Shown here one piece after another: positions 17,269 to 27,886 of a stretch of 61,006 nucleotides of DNA (positions are counted from its first letter, which is position 1; every line of letters starts with the position of its first letter). Origin of the DNA: an uncultured Haliea sp. (GTDB taxonomy: Bacteria > Pseudomonadota > Gammaproteobacteria > Pseudomonadales > Halieaceae); assembly GCA_947258585.1 (NCBI GenBank), contig CAMYIZ010000062.1:1-61006 (forward strand). The letters are read 5' to 3'. The notes under the pieces are model-generated. The model saw only the letters and a list, made by a program, of their open reading frames with translations, made no database searches and was not told the DNA's origin. The translations under genes and the position numbers were made by a program.

Positions 17269-17780
17269 TACCGGGCGGCGGCGTGGAAACCGATCCGGCG
17301 CAGGATCTGCTGGGACAGCTCGCCGCGCATTTCGCGCTGCAGGATGCGTATTTCCTCCGCCTTGCCGACGACATTGCGGGGGTCGTTCTCCATCTGCTTG
17401 ACGATGACAGCGTCGGTGGGCTCCATGGCCAGGCTGCCGTCGGCAGCGTGCACCGAGAACCGGGCCTGCATCGTCAGTTCGAATTCGGCCGCTCGCGCCT
17501 CACTGTTCAGGGAGAGATTGCGCTGGCTGAAGCGCTCCGGCCCCAGTTCCAGGATATACGCCGCCTCGCGGCGTTCGACCCACTCAATGCCGTTGGCGGA
17601 AAACCGGGCTTTCAGGTCCCGGCTGAATTCGCTGTTCGGGTTCCCGGTTGCCAGATAGAGCTGCCGCCAGTCCTCCGGCAGGCCGGTGGAGCTGGTGGCG
17701 CCGCGCAACTGGAAGCCGCAGGCGCCGAGCAGGACGGGCAGGGCCAGCGCCAGCAGCAGGGCAGTGAGGGTGCGCGACAT
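17268..17780 (-). CDS. lptE: LPS-assembly lipoprotein LptE
   Basis: 170 aa. A lipoprotein signal (MSRTLTALLLALALPVLLGAC, lipid Cys 21) is followed by GFQLRG, the conserved start of mature LptE (RlpB). LptE is the outer-membrane lipoprotein that plugs and assembles the LptD barrel for LPS export. The start was taken at the ATG with GGGAG 7 bases upstream; a longer in-frame start six codons earlier would spoil the signal peptide. It lies between leuS and holA, the standard arrangement. Confidence 0.95.
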   Translation of the reverse strand: MSRTLTALLLALALPVLLGACGFQLRGATSSTGLPEDWRQLYLATGNPNSEFSRDLKARFSANGIEWVERREAAYILELGPERFSQRNLSLNSEARAAEFELTMQARFSVHAADGSLAMEPTDAVIVKQMENDPRNVVGKAEEIRILQREMRGELSQQILRRIGFHAAAR

Positions 17781-17797
17781 GGGGCATCTCCCGGGCA

Positions 17798-20440
<2,643 letters not shown>

Positions 20441-20495
20441 CTACCAGCAATCAGGGTTGGGGGTCAGGTCTCGCTGTGTCGCAAGGCAGGCATTG

Positions 20496-22028
20496 CTACA
20501 TTGCCAGGCCTGAGCTCCCGCGACCCTCACGCCAGAAGGTGTGGTACATCACCAGCAGCATGAGCAGCAGCAGGGCGCAGGCGCTGATGACCGGCCGTGT
20601 GCCGAGTATGGCGGCGGGGGTGCTGCCCAGCATCACTTCGGCCTCGCCGGTGAGCACGGCTTCCTCGAACTGGGGGGTCTGCGCCAGGATCCGACCGCGG
20701 TGATCGATGATGGCCGAGATGCCGTTGTTGGTGCCCCGCAGCAGGTAGCGGCCGCTCTCCAGGGCCCGCATCTGCGCCATCTGCAGATGCTGCAGGGGAC
20801 CGATGGAAGCGCCGAACCAGCTGTCGTTGCTGATAGTGACCAGCAGGTCCGCGGCGCGGGCTCCGCGGGCGACGAGATCCGGGTACACCACTTCATAGCA
20901 AATGAACGGGGCGATACGGTAGCCGTTCGCCTGCAGCAGGGCCTGGCCTGGCTGCCCGGCGCTGAAGCTGGACATGGGCAGGTCGAAGAACGCGATCAGG
21001 CCGCGCAGCCAGGACTCCAGCGGTACATACTCGCCGAAGGGTACCAGGCGCTGCTTGTGGTACAGGCCCGCGCCGGCGCCGAGGGCGATAATGCTGTTGT
21101 AGTAATCCGGGCTGTCGGCCTCGCGCCAGGGAATACCGGTGATCAGGGTGGCGTCCCCCTGTTGCAGGCGCCGGGCGACCGGATCCAGGTAGTCACGGGC
21201 CTGTTGATAGAACCGGGGCAGGGCGGATTCCGGCCAGAGGACGATATCGTGGCCGAGCTGCGCCGGCAGCGCGGCATCGAACTGGCGCAGGATGTCGGGG
21301 TACTGCTCGCGCCGCCACTTGAGCTCCTGGGGGATGTTGGGCTGGTACAGGGCGACGCTGAGGGGCTGCTCGGCCCCCGGCGCCACCCATTCCATCTGCC
21401 TGAGCATGCCGCCCCCGCCCCAGAAGCCGCCGAGCAGGATGGCATAGGTGAGCAGGGCGACCGGGCGCGGGCTGCGCCAGGCCAGGAACAGGCAGGCGCC
21501 GTTTACGGCGCAGATGAAGGACAGCCCGTAGACCCCGACGATCGGCGCCCAGCCCGCCAGCCAGGTGTCGATGTGGGCGTAACCCAGGTAGAGCCAGGGA
21601 AAGCCGGTCAGCAGCCAGCTGCGGAGCCACTCGAACAGCACCCAGAGGGCGGCAAAACCCAGCAGCATGCCGCCGGGCAGGGGCCGCACATGGCGCGCAT
21701 AGGCCCAGGCGAACAGGCTGTGCAGCAGGGCCAGGCCGGCGCAGAACAGCGCGGTCAGCGCGGCCGCGAGGGGGACACTGGCATAGCCGTAGACATGAAT
21801 GCTGACGTACACCCAGGACACGCCGCTGCCGAACAGGCCGAGTCCGAACAACCACCCGCGCCACAGCGCCTGGCGCGGGGTGCAGGTGCTGAGCAGGTAA
21901 CAGTAGAGTGCGCAGCTGGCGACACCCGCGGGCCAGATGCCAAAGGGCGCCAGGGACAGGGTAACCAGGGCCCCCGCCAGCGGTGTCAGCAGCAGCACCC
22001 ACAGCGGGCGCAGGCCGGTGTGGGGCAT
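20496..22028 (-). CDS. lnt: apolipoprotein N-acyltransferase
   Basis: 510 aa. Lnt adds the third acyl chain to outer-membrane lipoproteins. An N-terminal set of membrane helices (about residues 10-210) precedes a nitrilase-type periplasmic domain, with the catalytic elements visible as LWPESALP (Glu), YHKQRLVPFGEYVPLESW (Lys) and APFICYEVVYPD (Cys). A final hydrophobic helix closes the protein. The ATG is 3 bases after the ybeX stop, so it is the last gene of the miaB-ybeZ-ybeY-ybeX-lnt run. Confidence 0.96.
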   Translation of the reverse strand: MPHTGLRPLWVLLLTPLAGALVTLSLAPFGIWPAGVASCALYCYLLSTCTPRQALWRGWLFGLGLFGSGVSWVYVSIHVYGYASVPLAAALTALFCAGLALLHSLFAWAYARHVRPLPGGMLLGFAALWVLFEWLRSWLLTGFPWLYLGYAHIDTWLAGWAPIVGVYGLSFICAVNGACLFLAWRSPRPVALLTYAILLGGFWGGGGMLRQMEWVAPGAEQPLSVALYQPNIPQELKWRREQYPDILRQFDAALPAQLGHDIVLWPESALPRFYQQARDYLDPVARRLQQGDATLITGIPWREADSPDYYNSIIALGAGAGLYHKQRLVPFGEYVPLESWLRGLIAFFDLPMSSFSAGQPGQALLQANGYRIAPFICYEVVYPDLVARGARAADLLVTISNDSWFGASIGPLQHLQMAQMRALESGRYLLRGTNNGISAIIDHRGRILAQTPQFEEAVLTGEAEVMLGSTPAAILGTRPVISACALLLLMLLVMYHTFWREGRGSSGLAM

Positions 22029-22031
22029 GGT

Positions 22032-22877
22032 CTAGGCTTCCAGTGGCCGCATGCGCAGGCTGTGGATCTTGCGCTGGTCGGCATTGATGACCTTGAATTC
22101 GAAGTTTTCGATCCGGGTGACTTCGTTGCGGGCGGGCATGTGGCCGAAGGCCTGTATCACCAGGCCGCCGATGGTGTCGAACTCCTCGTCACTGAAGCTG
22201 GTGCGGAAGTAATCATTGAAGTCCTCGATGGGTGTCAACGCCTTGATGAAAAAGTCGTCGTCGCTGATCTTGCGGATGAAATTGTCTTCGTCCACATCGG
22301 TTTCGTCCTCGATATCGCCGACGATTTCCTCCAGCACGTCCTCGATGGTGACCAGGCCCGCAACCCCGCCGTATTCATCAATGACGATCGCCATGTGGTT
22401 GCGGTTTTCCCGAAACTCCCGCAGCAGCACGTTCAGGCGCTTGCTCTCCGGCACCACGACTGTCGGCCGCAGCAGTGGCTGCATCCTGAACTCGCTGTGG
22501 TCCTTGTTGAGCAGCTCCGGCAGCAGGTCCTTGGCCAGCAGGATGCCCTGGATGTCGTCCGGGCTCTCGCCCACCACCGGGTAGCGCGAGTGCGCCGAGC
22601 GGATGATCTGCGGCAGGATTTCCTCCAGCGTGGATTCCGCCTTGATCACCACCATCTGCGCCCGGGGGATCATGATATCCCGGGCCTGCATGTCGCTGAC
22701 CTTCATCGCCCCTTCCATGATGCTGCGCGCATCCTGGTCGATAACCTCGTTTTCCGCGGCTATCGCCAGCACCCCCTCCAGATCCTTGCGGTTGTGGGGT
22801 TCGGAAGAAAACAGCAAGGCGATTTTCTCAAGCCAGGAGCGGTCTCCCGGCTCGTTGCCAAATCGGTCTTCGCTCAT
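22032..22877 (-). CDS. ybeX: CorC/YbeX-type CBS domain protein
   Basis: 281 aa, soluble. Two CBS domains (starting about residue 65, ARDIMIPRAQMVVIKAESTLEEIL, and about residue 130) are followed by a transporter-associated CorC_HlyC domain (about 200-281). The family was linked to Mg2+/Co2+ efflux (CorC) and, in E. coli, YbeX is tied to ribosome maturation. Its ATG overlaps the ybeY stop (ATGA). Confidence 0.94.
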   Translation of the reverse strand: MSEDRFGNEPGDRSWLEKIALLFSSEPHNRKDLEGVLAIAAENEVIDQDARSIMEGAMKVSDMQARDIMIPRAQMVVIKAESTLEEILPQIIRSAHSRYPVVGESPDDIQGILLAKDLLPELLNKDHSEFRMQPLLRPTVVVPESKRLNVLLREFRENRNHMAIVIDEYGGVAGLVTIEDVLEEIVGDIEDETDVDEDNFIRKISDDDFFIKALTPIEDFNDYFRTSFSDEEFDTIGGLVIQAFGHMPARNEVTRIENFEFKVINADQRKIHSLRMRPLEA

Positions 22878-23356
22878 TGGGTGACGTGCTCCTCATGGGC
22901 ATGATCAGGGTAGGGGCAGGGGAACCCGAGCTGCGCGAGAATGGTGGTCTCCAGGGTTTCCATGGCAACCGCATCGGCTTCGTCAATGTGGTCGTGGCCG
23001 AGCAGGTGCAGGCAGCCGTGAACCGCCATGTGGGCCCAGTGGGCCGTGGGCGACTTGCCCTGCTCGGCCGCCTCGCGGGCGATAACCGGGGCGCAGATGA
23101 CAATGTCACCCAGCAGCGGCAGCTGTAATTCCGGGGGCAGGTCGGCGGGGAAAGAGAGAACATTGGTGGGACAGTCCTTGCCGCGGTAGTCGCGATTGAG
23201 CGCCGCCATTTCCCTTTCATCCACCAGGCGCAGACACAATTCGGCGGTGTCCCCGGGCATGCGCCCGGCAAGGGCGGCGCTGATCCAGCGTCGTAAGTCG
23301 TCCTCTTCGGGAACGGGTTCACTGCAGGCGGTCTGGATGTCGACGTGGACGCTCAT
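22874..23356 (-). CDS. ybeY: rRNA maturation endoribonuclease YbeY
   Basis: 160 aa. The zinc motif HGCLHLLGHDH gives H113, H117 and H123, the three metal ligands of YbeY, and RDYRGKDCPTNVLSFP is the conserved upstream strand. YbeY processes the 16S rRNA 3' end and takes part in ribosome quality control. It overlaps ybeZ and ybeX by 4 bases (ATGA) at each end. Confidence 0.96.
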   Translation of the reverse strand: MSVHVDIQTACSEPVPEEDDLRRWISAALAGRMPGDTAELCLRLVDEREMAALNRDYRGKDCPTNVLSFPADLPPELQLPLLGDIVICAPVIAREAAEQGKSPTAHWAHMAVHGCLHLLGHDHIDEADAVAMETLETTILAQLGFPCPYPDHAHEEHVTQ

Positions 23357-24390
23357 GGCTTGCTTTTGTCGAGCGGGGTCGCTCTTTCCTCAAAGGCGTC
23401 ATAGGCCTCGACGATGCGCTGCACCATCGGGTGGCGCACGACATCCTTGTTGCCAAACCAGGTAAAGCCGATCCCCTCGACATCGGCGAGGATATTGCTG
23501 GCGTGAGTCAGGCCGGACTGGATGCCCCGGGGCAGGTCGATCTGGGTGGCATCGCCGGTGATGACCGCGGTGGAGCCAAACCCGATCCGGGTCAGGAACA
23601 TCTTCATCTGTTCCCGGGTGGTGTTCTGCGCCTCATCAAGGATGATAAAGGCGTTGTTCAGCGTGCGCCCGCGCATGAATGCCAGCGGCGCGACCTCGAT
23701 CACATTGCGCTCGATGAACTTGTTCACGGTCTCGAAGCCGAGCATCTCGTACAGGGCGTCGTACAACGGCCGCAGGTAGGGGTCGATTTTCTGGCTGAGA
23801 TCGCCGGGGAGGAAACCCAGCTTCTCGCCGGCTTCCACTGCGGGCCGCACCAGCAGGATACGGCGCACCCGATCCTCCAGCAGGGCTTCCACAGCACAGG
23901 CCACGGCGAGGAAGGTCTTGCCGGTCCCTGCCGGCCCGATACCGAAATTGATGTCGCACTGCTTGATGGTGCGCACGTAGCCCTGCTGGTTCTTGCCGCG
24001 GGGCTTCACCGAGGCCCGCTTGGTGCGAATAAGCTGGATGCTCTCCACCTGGCTGCCTGCTGACTCCGCCACCAGGCTTTCCATGCCGGACTGCTGCAGC
24101 TGCAGATGGAGGGATTCGGGGCTGAGCCCGACACCCTGGCAGACCTCGCTGTAGAGGTGGTCGAGCAGCTTGCGCCCGGCCGCAACGCTGGCGTCGGGGC
24201 CGGTCAGCTGGAACTGGTTGCCGCGGGCGGCGATGCTGATACCCAGCCGGTTCTCGATCTGCCGCAGGTGCCCATCGAACTGGCCACAGAGCATGGCCAG
24301 GTGGCGGGCATCGTTCGGCTCCAGGGTGAGGCTTGCTTGTGTCGACGCGGGGGTCGGAGATTCGCTGTTCAAGTCGCTCTTTGGCCGCAA
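23353..24390 (-). CDS. ybeZ: PhoH-like ATPase YbeZ
   Basis: 345 aa. Walker A GPAGTGKT is at about residues 152-159 and Walker B region AFIILDEAQNTT follows; FLTRIGFGSTAVITGDATQIDLP is typical of PhoH family RNA helicase-like ATPases. It partners YbeY in RNA metabolism. The extreme N-terminus is uncertain: the longest frame starts at a TTG (24390), and another TTG six codons in has a GAG-rich element before it. Confidence 0.94.
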   Translation of the reverse strand: MRPKSDLNSESPTPASTQASLTLEPNDARHLAMLCGQFDGHLRQIENRLGISIAARGNQFQLTGPDASVAAGRKLLDHLYSEVCQGVGLSPESLHLQLQQSGMESLVAESAGSQVESIQLIRTKRASVKPRGKNQQGYVRTIKQCDINFGIGPAGTGKTFLAVACAVEALLEDRVRRILLVRPAVEAGEKLGFLPGDLSQKIDPYLRPLYDALYEMLGFETVNKFIERNVIEVAPLAFMRGRTLNNAFIILDEAQNTTREQMKMFLTRIGFGSTAVITGDATQIDLPRGIQSGLTHASNILADVEGIGFTWFGNKDVVRHPMVQRIVEAYDAFEERATPLDKSKP

Positions 24391-24431
24391 GGGCTAGTGG
24401 GTGAAGTTGAAAGGATATACCGCTTGGCGGG

Positions 24432-25796
24432 CTAGTCAACCGCGCGCCGCAGGGGCTCCGCGGCCAGCTGGCCCCGCAGGGAGTTGGGCAGGGCCGCCAG
24501 GATGTCCAGGTCGACGAACTCCCCGATCAGGCTGTGGTCGCCGCAGTTGAAGTTCACCACCCTGTTGTTCTCGGTACGCCCCTGCAGTTGTCCCGGATCT
24601 TTTTTCGAGACGCCGGTGACCAGAACGGTCTGCACCGTGCCCACCATGCGGCGGCTGATCGCCTGGGCCTGCTGCAGGATACGTGCCTGCAGGATTTGCA
24701 GGCGCTGTTTCTTGATGTCCTCGTCCGTGCTGTCCGGCAACTCGGCTGCGGGGGTGCCCGGGCGGGCGCTGTAGATGAAGCTGAAGGACGTGTCGAAACC
24801 GATGTCCTCGATCAGCTTCATGGTGGCGGCAAAGTCCGCCTCGGTCTCCCCCGGGAAGCCGATGATGAAGTCCGAGGACAGGCTGATGTCCGGGCGGATC
24901 CTGCGCAAACGGCGGATCTTCGACTTGTATTCCAGCGCCGTGTGGCCGCGTTTCATTGCCATCAGGATACGGTCCGACCCGCTCTGCACCGGCAGGTGCA
25001 GGTGATTGACCAGCTGCGGGATCTCGGCGTAGGCATCGATCAGGGCGTCGCTGAACTCCACCGGGTGGGAGGTGGTGTAGCGGATGCGATCGATACCGGG
25101 AACGCGGGCAACAAAGTGCAGCAACTCGGCGAAATCCACGATCTCGCCGAGGTGGTTCGCGCCGCGGTAGGCGTTGACGTTCTGCCCCAGCAGGTTGACC
25201 TCGCGCACGCCGCCCGCCGCCAGGTGGGCGATCTCGGCGATCACGTCATCCACCGGCCGCGAGACCTCCTCTCCCCGGGTATAGGGCACCACGCAGAAGG
25301 TGCAGTACTTGCTGCAGCCCTCCATGATGGAGACAAAGGCGGTGGGGCCTTCGACCTTCGGCTCCGGCAGGCGGTCGAATTTCTCGATCTCGGGGAAGCT
25401 GATGTCGACCACTAGGGTGCCGCCCGGGCCCGTGCGGTTCTTGCGCTCGGCCATCATCTCCGGCAGCCGGTGCAGGGTCTGGGGGCCGAAAACCAGGTCG
25501 ACATAGGGCGCGCGCGCGCCGATTTCCGCCCCTTCCTGACTGGCCACGCAGCCGCCCACGCCGATCACGAGGTTGGGGTTCTTCTGCTTCAGGTGCTTCC
25601 AGCGACCCAGCTGATGAAAGACCTTTTCCTGGGCTTTTTCCCTTATGGAACAGGTATTTAGCAGCAACACGTCAGCCTCCTCCGGATTGTCGGTGGGGAC
25701 CAGGCCATGGCTTTCCCCGAGCAGGTCGCGCATCCGCGCGGAGTCATACTCGTTCATCTGGCAGCCGTGGGTCTTGATGTACAGCTTCTTGCTCAC
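24432..25796 (-). CDS. miaB: tRNA-2-methylthio-N6-dimethylallyladenosine synthase
   Basis: 454 aa methylthiotransferase acting on i6A37 of tRNAs. The N-terminal UPF0004 domain holds cluster ligands C12, C49 and C83; the radical SAM motif is C161, C165 and C168 ([16 protein letters not shown]). A C-terminal TRAM domain covers about residues 380-445. The start is GTG with GAGG upstream and gives the standard N-terminus [19 protein letters not shown]. First gene of the ybeZ-ybeY-ybeX-lnt run. Confidence 0.97.
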   Translation of the reverse strand: MSKKLYIKTHGCQMNEYDSARMRDLLGESHGLVPTDNPEEADVLLLNTCSIREKAQEKVFHQLGRWKHLKQKNPNLVIGVGGCVASQEGAEIGARAPYVDLVFGPQTLHRLPEMMAERKNRTGPGGTLVVDISFPEIEKFDRLPEPKVEGPTAFVSIMEGCSKYCTFCVVPYTRGEEVSRPVDDVIAEIAHLAAGGVREVNLLGQNVNAYRGANHLGEIVDFAELLHFVARVPGIDRIRYTTSHPVEFSDALIDAYAEIPQLVNHLHLPVQSGSDRILMAMKRGHTALEYKSKIRRLRRIRPDISLSSDFIIGFPGETEADFAATMKLIEDIGFDTSFSFIYSARPGTPAAELPDSTDEDIKKQRLQILQARILQQAQAISRRMVGTVQTVLVTGVSKKDPGQLQGRTENNRVVNFNCGDHSLIGEFVDLDILAALPNSLRGQLAAEPLRRAVD

Positions 25797-25998
25797 TGTG
25801 CCTCGTTGGTACCCGGGAGGTACCGCATTGCCGTGTTGCGGAAAAGGGCTGCGGATTATACAGAGTTGGCAGCCTGAAACCTAGCCGGCGAGGGCTCACA
25901 AGTGCTGGAATTCTGGCCCCAGAGTGATACCATTGGCGCCCCCAAAATCCGGCGTACTACAATCGGGGTCGCCAGCCGGAGCGCCCCACGAGGACTTC

Positions 25999-26343
25999 AT
26001 GGCCAGCCAACCCGTCTACAAGGTAATTTTCCACAACGCCAACCAGGTGTTCGAGGTGTTTGCGCGGCAGATCTACCAGAGCGACATGTGGGGCTTTATC
26101 GAGATCGAGGAGTTTATCTTTGGCGAGCGCTCGCAGATCCTGGTGGACCCCAGCGAGGAGAAGCTGAAGCTGGAGTTCAACGGCGTCAAGCGCAGCTACA
26201 TTCCCCTGCAAGCCATTATCCGCATTGACGAAGTGGACAAGGAGGGCACCGGCAAGATTTCCGACACGGCCCCGGGTACCCGCAGCAATGTCACGACCTT
26301 TCCGCTGTCCGGCATGCAGCCGCAGCACAGTCAGGAAGACTGA
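25999..26343 (+). CDS. DUF1820 family protein
   Basis: 114 aa cytoplasmic protein. The block VYKVIFHNANQVFEVFARQIYQSDMWGFIEIEEFIFGERSQILVDPSEEKLK is the DUF1820 domain, widespread next to miaB in gammaproteobacteria. Function unknown. The start was chosen at MASQPVYKV, with AGGA 5 bases before the ATG and where homologues begin; the longer in-frame extension is not supported. Divergent from miaB across about 200 bases, with TACAAT at about 25957 as a possible -10 element. Confidence 0.88.
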   Translation: MASQPVYKVIFHNANQVFEVFARQIYQSDMWGFIEIEEFIFGERSQILVDPSEEKLKLEFNGVKRSYIPLQAIIRIDEVDKEGTGKISDTAPGTRSNVTTFPLSGMQPQHSQED

Positions 26344-26358
26344 GCCGCGGCTCGCGGT

Positions 26359-27636
26359 CTAGCGTCCCAGTTTCTGCTTCACCGAGGCAATCTTCACACA
26401 CAGGGCAAACACCTCGACGCTGGCCTGCACGTCCTCCAGCGACGGGAAGCTCGGTGACAGGCGGATGTTGCGGTCTTCCGGGTCCCTGCCGCAGGGGAAG
26501 GTGGCGCCCGCCGGGGTCAGCTTGACCCCCACCGCAGCGGCCAGATCCACGATCTCGGAAGCCAGTCCCGGCAGGGCGTCAAAACTTACGAAATAGCCCC
26601 CCCGCGGCCGGGTCCAGGTCCCCATGCCGGTGCCGCCCAGCTCCCGCTCCAGGGTCTCCAGCACGGCCTCGAAGCGCGGCCGCAGCAGCGCGGCGTGCTG
26701 TTCCATATGGGCTGCCAGCGTGTCGGCGTCCTGCAGGAAGCGCACGTGGCGGAGCTGGTTGACCTTGTCCGGGCCGATGGTCTGGAACGCCAGGTGGGCC
26801 TTGAAGGTGGAGAGGTTGCGCTCGCTGCTGCCGACGAACGCGACGCCGGCGCCGGCGAAGGTGACCTTGGAGGTCGAGCCGAACTGGAAGATGCCGTCCA
26901 TGGTATCGAACTGGCGGGCATACTCGCTGATACAGGCCAGCGGCTCCGCATCGGCATACAGCTGGTGCACCGCGTAGGCGTTGTCCCACATGACAATGAA
27001 CTGGCCCGAGGCGAGCCTGGGCAGCCGTGCGATGCGCTCCACGGTGTTTTCGCTGTAGACGCAGCCGCTCGGGTTGGAAAAGCGGGGCACGCACCAGATC
27101 CCCTTGATGTCAGGGTCGGCGGCGACCAGGCTCTCGACCTGATCCATGTCCGGGCCGGTCTCCAGCAGGCGCACCGGCAGCATCTCGATGCCCAGGTACT
27201 CGCAGATGGAGAAGTGGCGGTCATAGCCGGGGACCGGGCAGAGGAATTTGACCTGCCCGGCGTTGGACCAGGCCGAGTCCGCGCCGCGCAGCCCTTCCCG
27301 CAGGGCGAAGTCCATTACCTGGTACATCAGGGTCAGGCTGCTGCTGCCGCCGACCAGGGTTTCCTCGGGGGTGGTGCCGAGAACGCCGCCAAACAGGGCC
27401 CTGGCCTCGGGCAGTCCGTCCAGGCCGCCGTAGTTGCGGGTGTCGGTGCCGTCGGCGGCGCGATAGTTGCCATCCAGGATACCGTCCAGGCTATCGGACA
27501 GGGCCAGCTGCGCCGCGCTCGGCTTGCCCCGTGTGAGGTCCAGGCTAAGCCCCCTGGCCGCCAGCTGGTCGTATTGATCGTAGAGTGTCGCCAGCTGCTC
27601 GCGCAGCCCGGCTTCCGTCGCCTGGTCTATGTGCAC
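26359..27636 (-). CDS. aspartate aminotransferase, type Ic
   Basis: 425 aa, PLP-dependent fold type I. Features of the Ic subgroup (PF12897 type) are LSLDLTRGKPSAAQLALSDSL, RNYGGLDGLPEARALFGGVLG, GIWCVPRFSNPSGCVYSENTV and FGSTSKVTFAGAGVAF, where the Lys of STSK binds PLP. The expected activity is aspartate/oxoglutarate transamination, linking the TCA cycle with aspartate. The start is GTG, with AGGAG 6 bases upstream. Convergent with the DUF1820 gene; its upstream region holds a 14-bp tandem repeat. Confidence 0.88.
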   Translation of the reverse strand: MHIDQATEAGLREQLATLYDQYDQLAARGLSLDLTRGKPSAAQLALSDSLDGILDGNYRAADGTDTRNYGGLDGLPEARALFGGVLGTTPEETLVGGSSSLTLMYQVMDFALREGLRGADSAWSNAGQVKFLCPVPGYDRHFSICEYLGIEMLPVRLLETGPDMDQVESLVAADPDIKGIWCVPRFSNPSGCVYSENTVERIARLPRLASGQFIVMWDNAYAVHQLYADAEPLACISEYARQFDTMDGIFQFGSTSKVTFAGAGVAFVGSSERNLSTFKAHLAFQTIGPDKVNQLRHVRFLQDADTLAAHMEQHAALLRPRFEAVLETLERELGGTGMGTWTRPRGGYFVSFDALPGLASEIVDLAAAVGVKLTPAGATFPCGRDPEDRNIRLSPSFPSLEDVQASVEVFALCVKIASVKQKLGR

Positions 27637-27720
27637 CTTGAACTCCTGAGTTGGTCTTGCCGGGAGCCGGGCCCCGCGGAAGGCGCCAAGTATACCCGCA
27701 GCACCCCGTCAGATGAAACG

Positions 27721-27790
27721 GTGCGGCCGGCGAGGTGCGGCCGGCGAGGTGCGGCCGGCGAGGTGCGGCCGGCCAGGTGCAGCCAGTCGG
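27721..27790. repeat. 14-bp GC-rich tandem repeat
   Basis: The unit GTGCGGCCGGCGAG occurs three times perfectly (27721-27762), once with one change (27763-27776) and then as a degraded fifth copy (27777-27790). It lies in the 250-base space between the divergent aminotransferase and lon-like genes, 85 bases from the first start and about 97 from the second. The rest of that space holds nothing else I recognise. Confidence 0.95.
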
Positions 27791-27886
27791 TCGCGAGATG
27801 CAGGTGGCTGTGTCGCTCGCTTGAAATACGCCGAGCCGGGCCCATATCTGCTGGATCCTTAGCAAACCCTGAACAGGTAGCATTCC

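Noticed and set aside
27721-27790. Short repeats considered as a CRISPR remnant
   Set aside because: Units are directly adjacent with no spacers, only 14 bases long and very GC-rich, and no cas gene is present.
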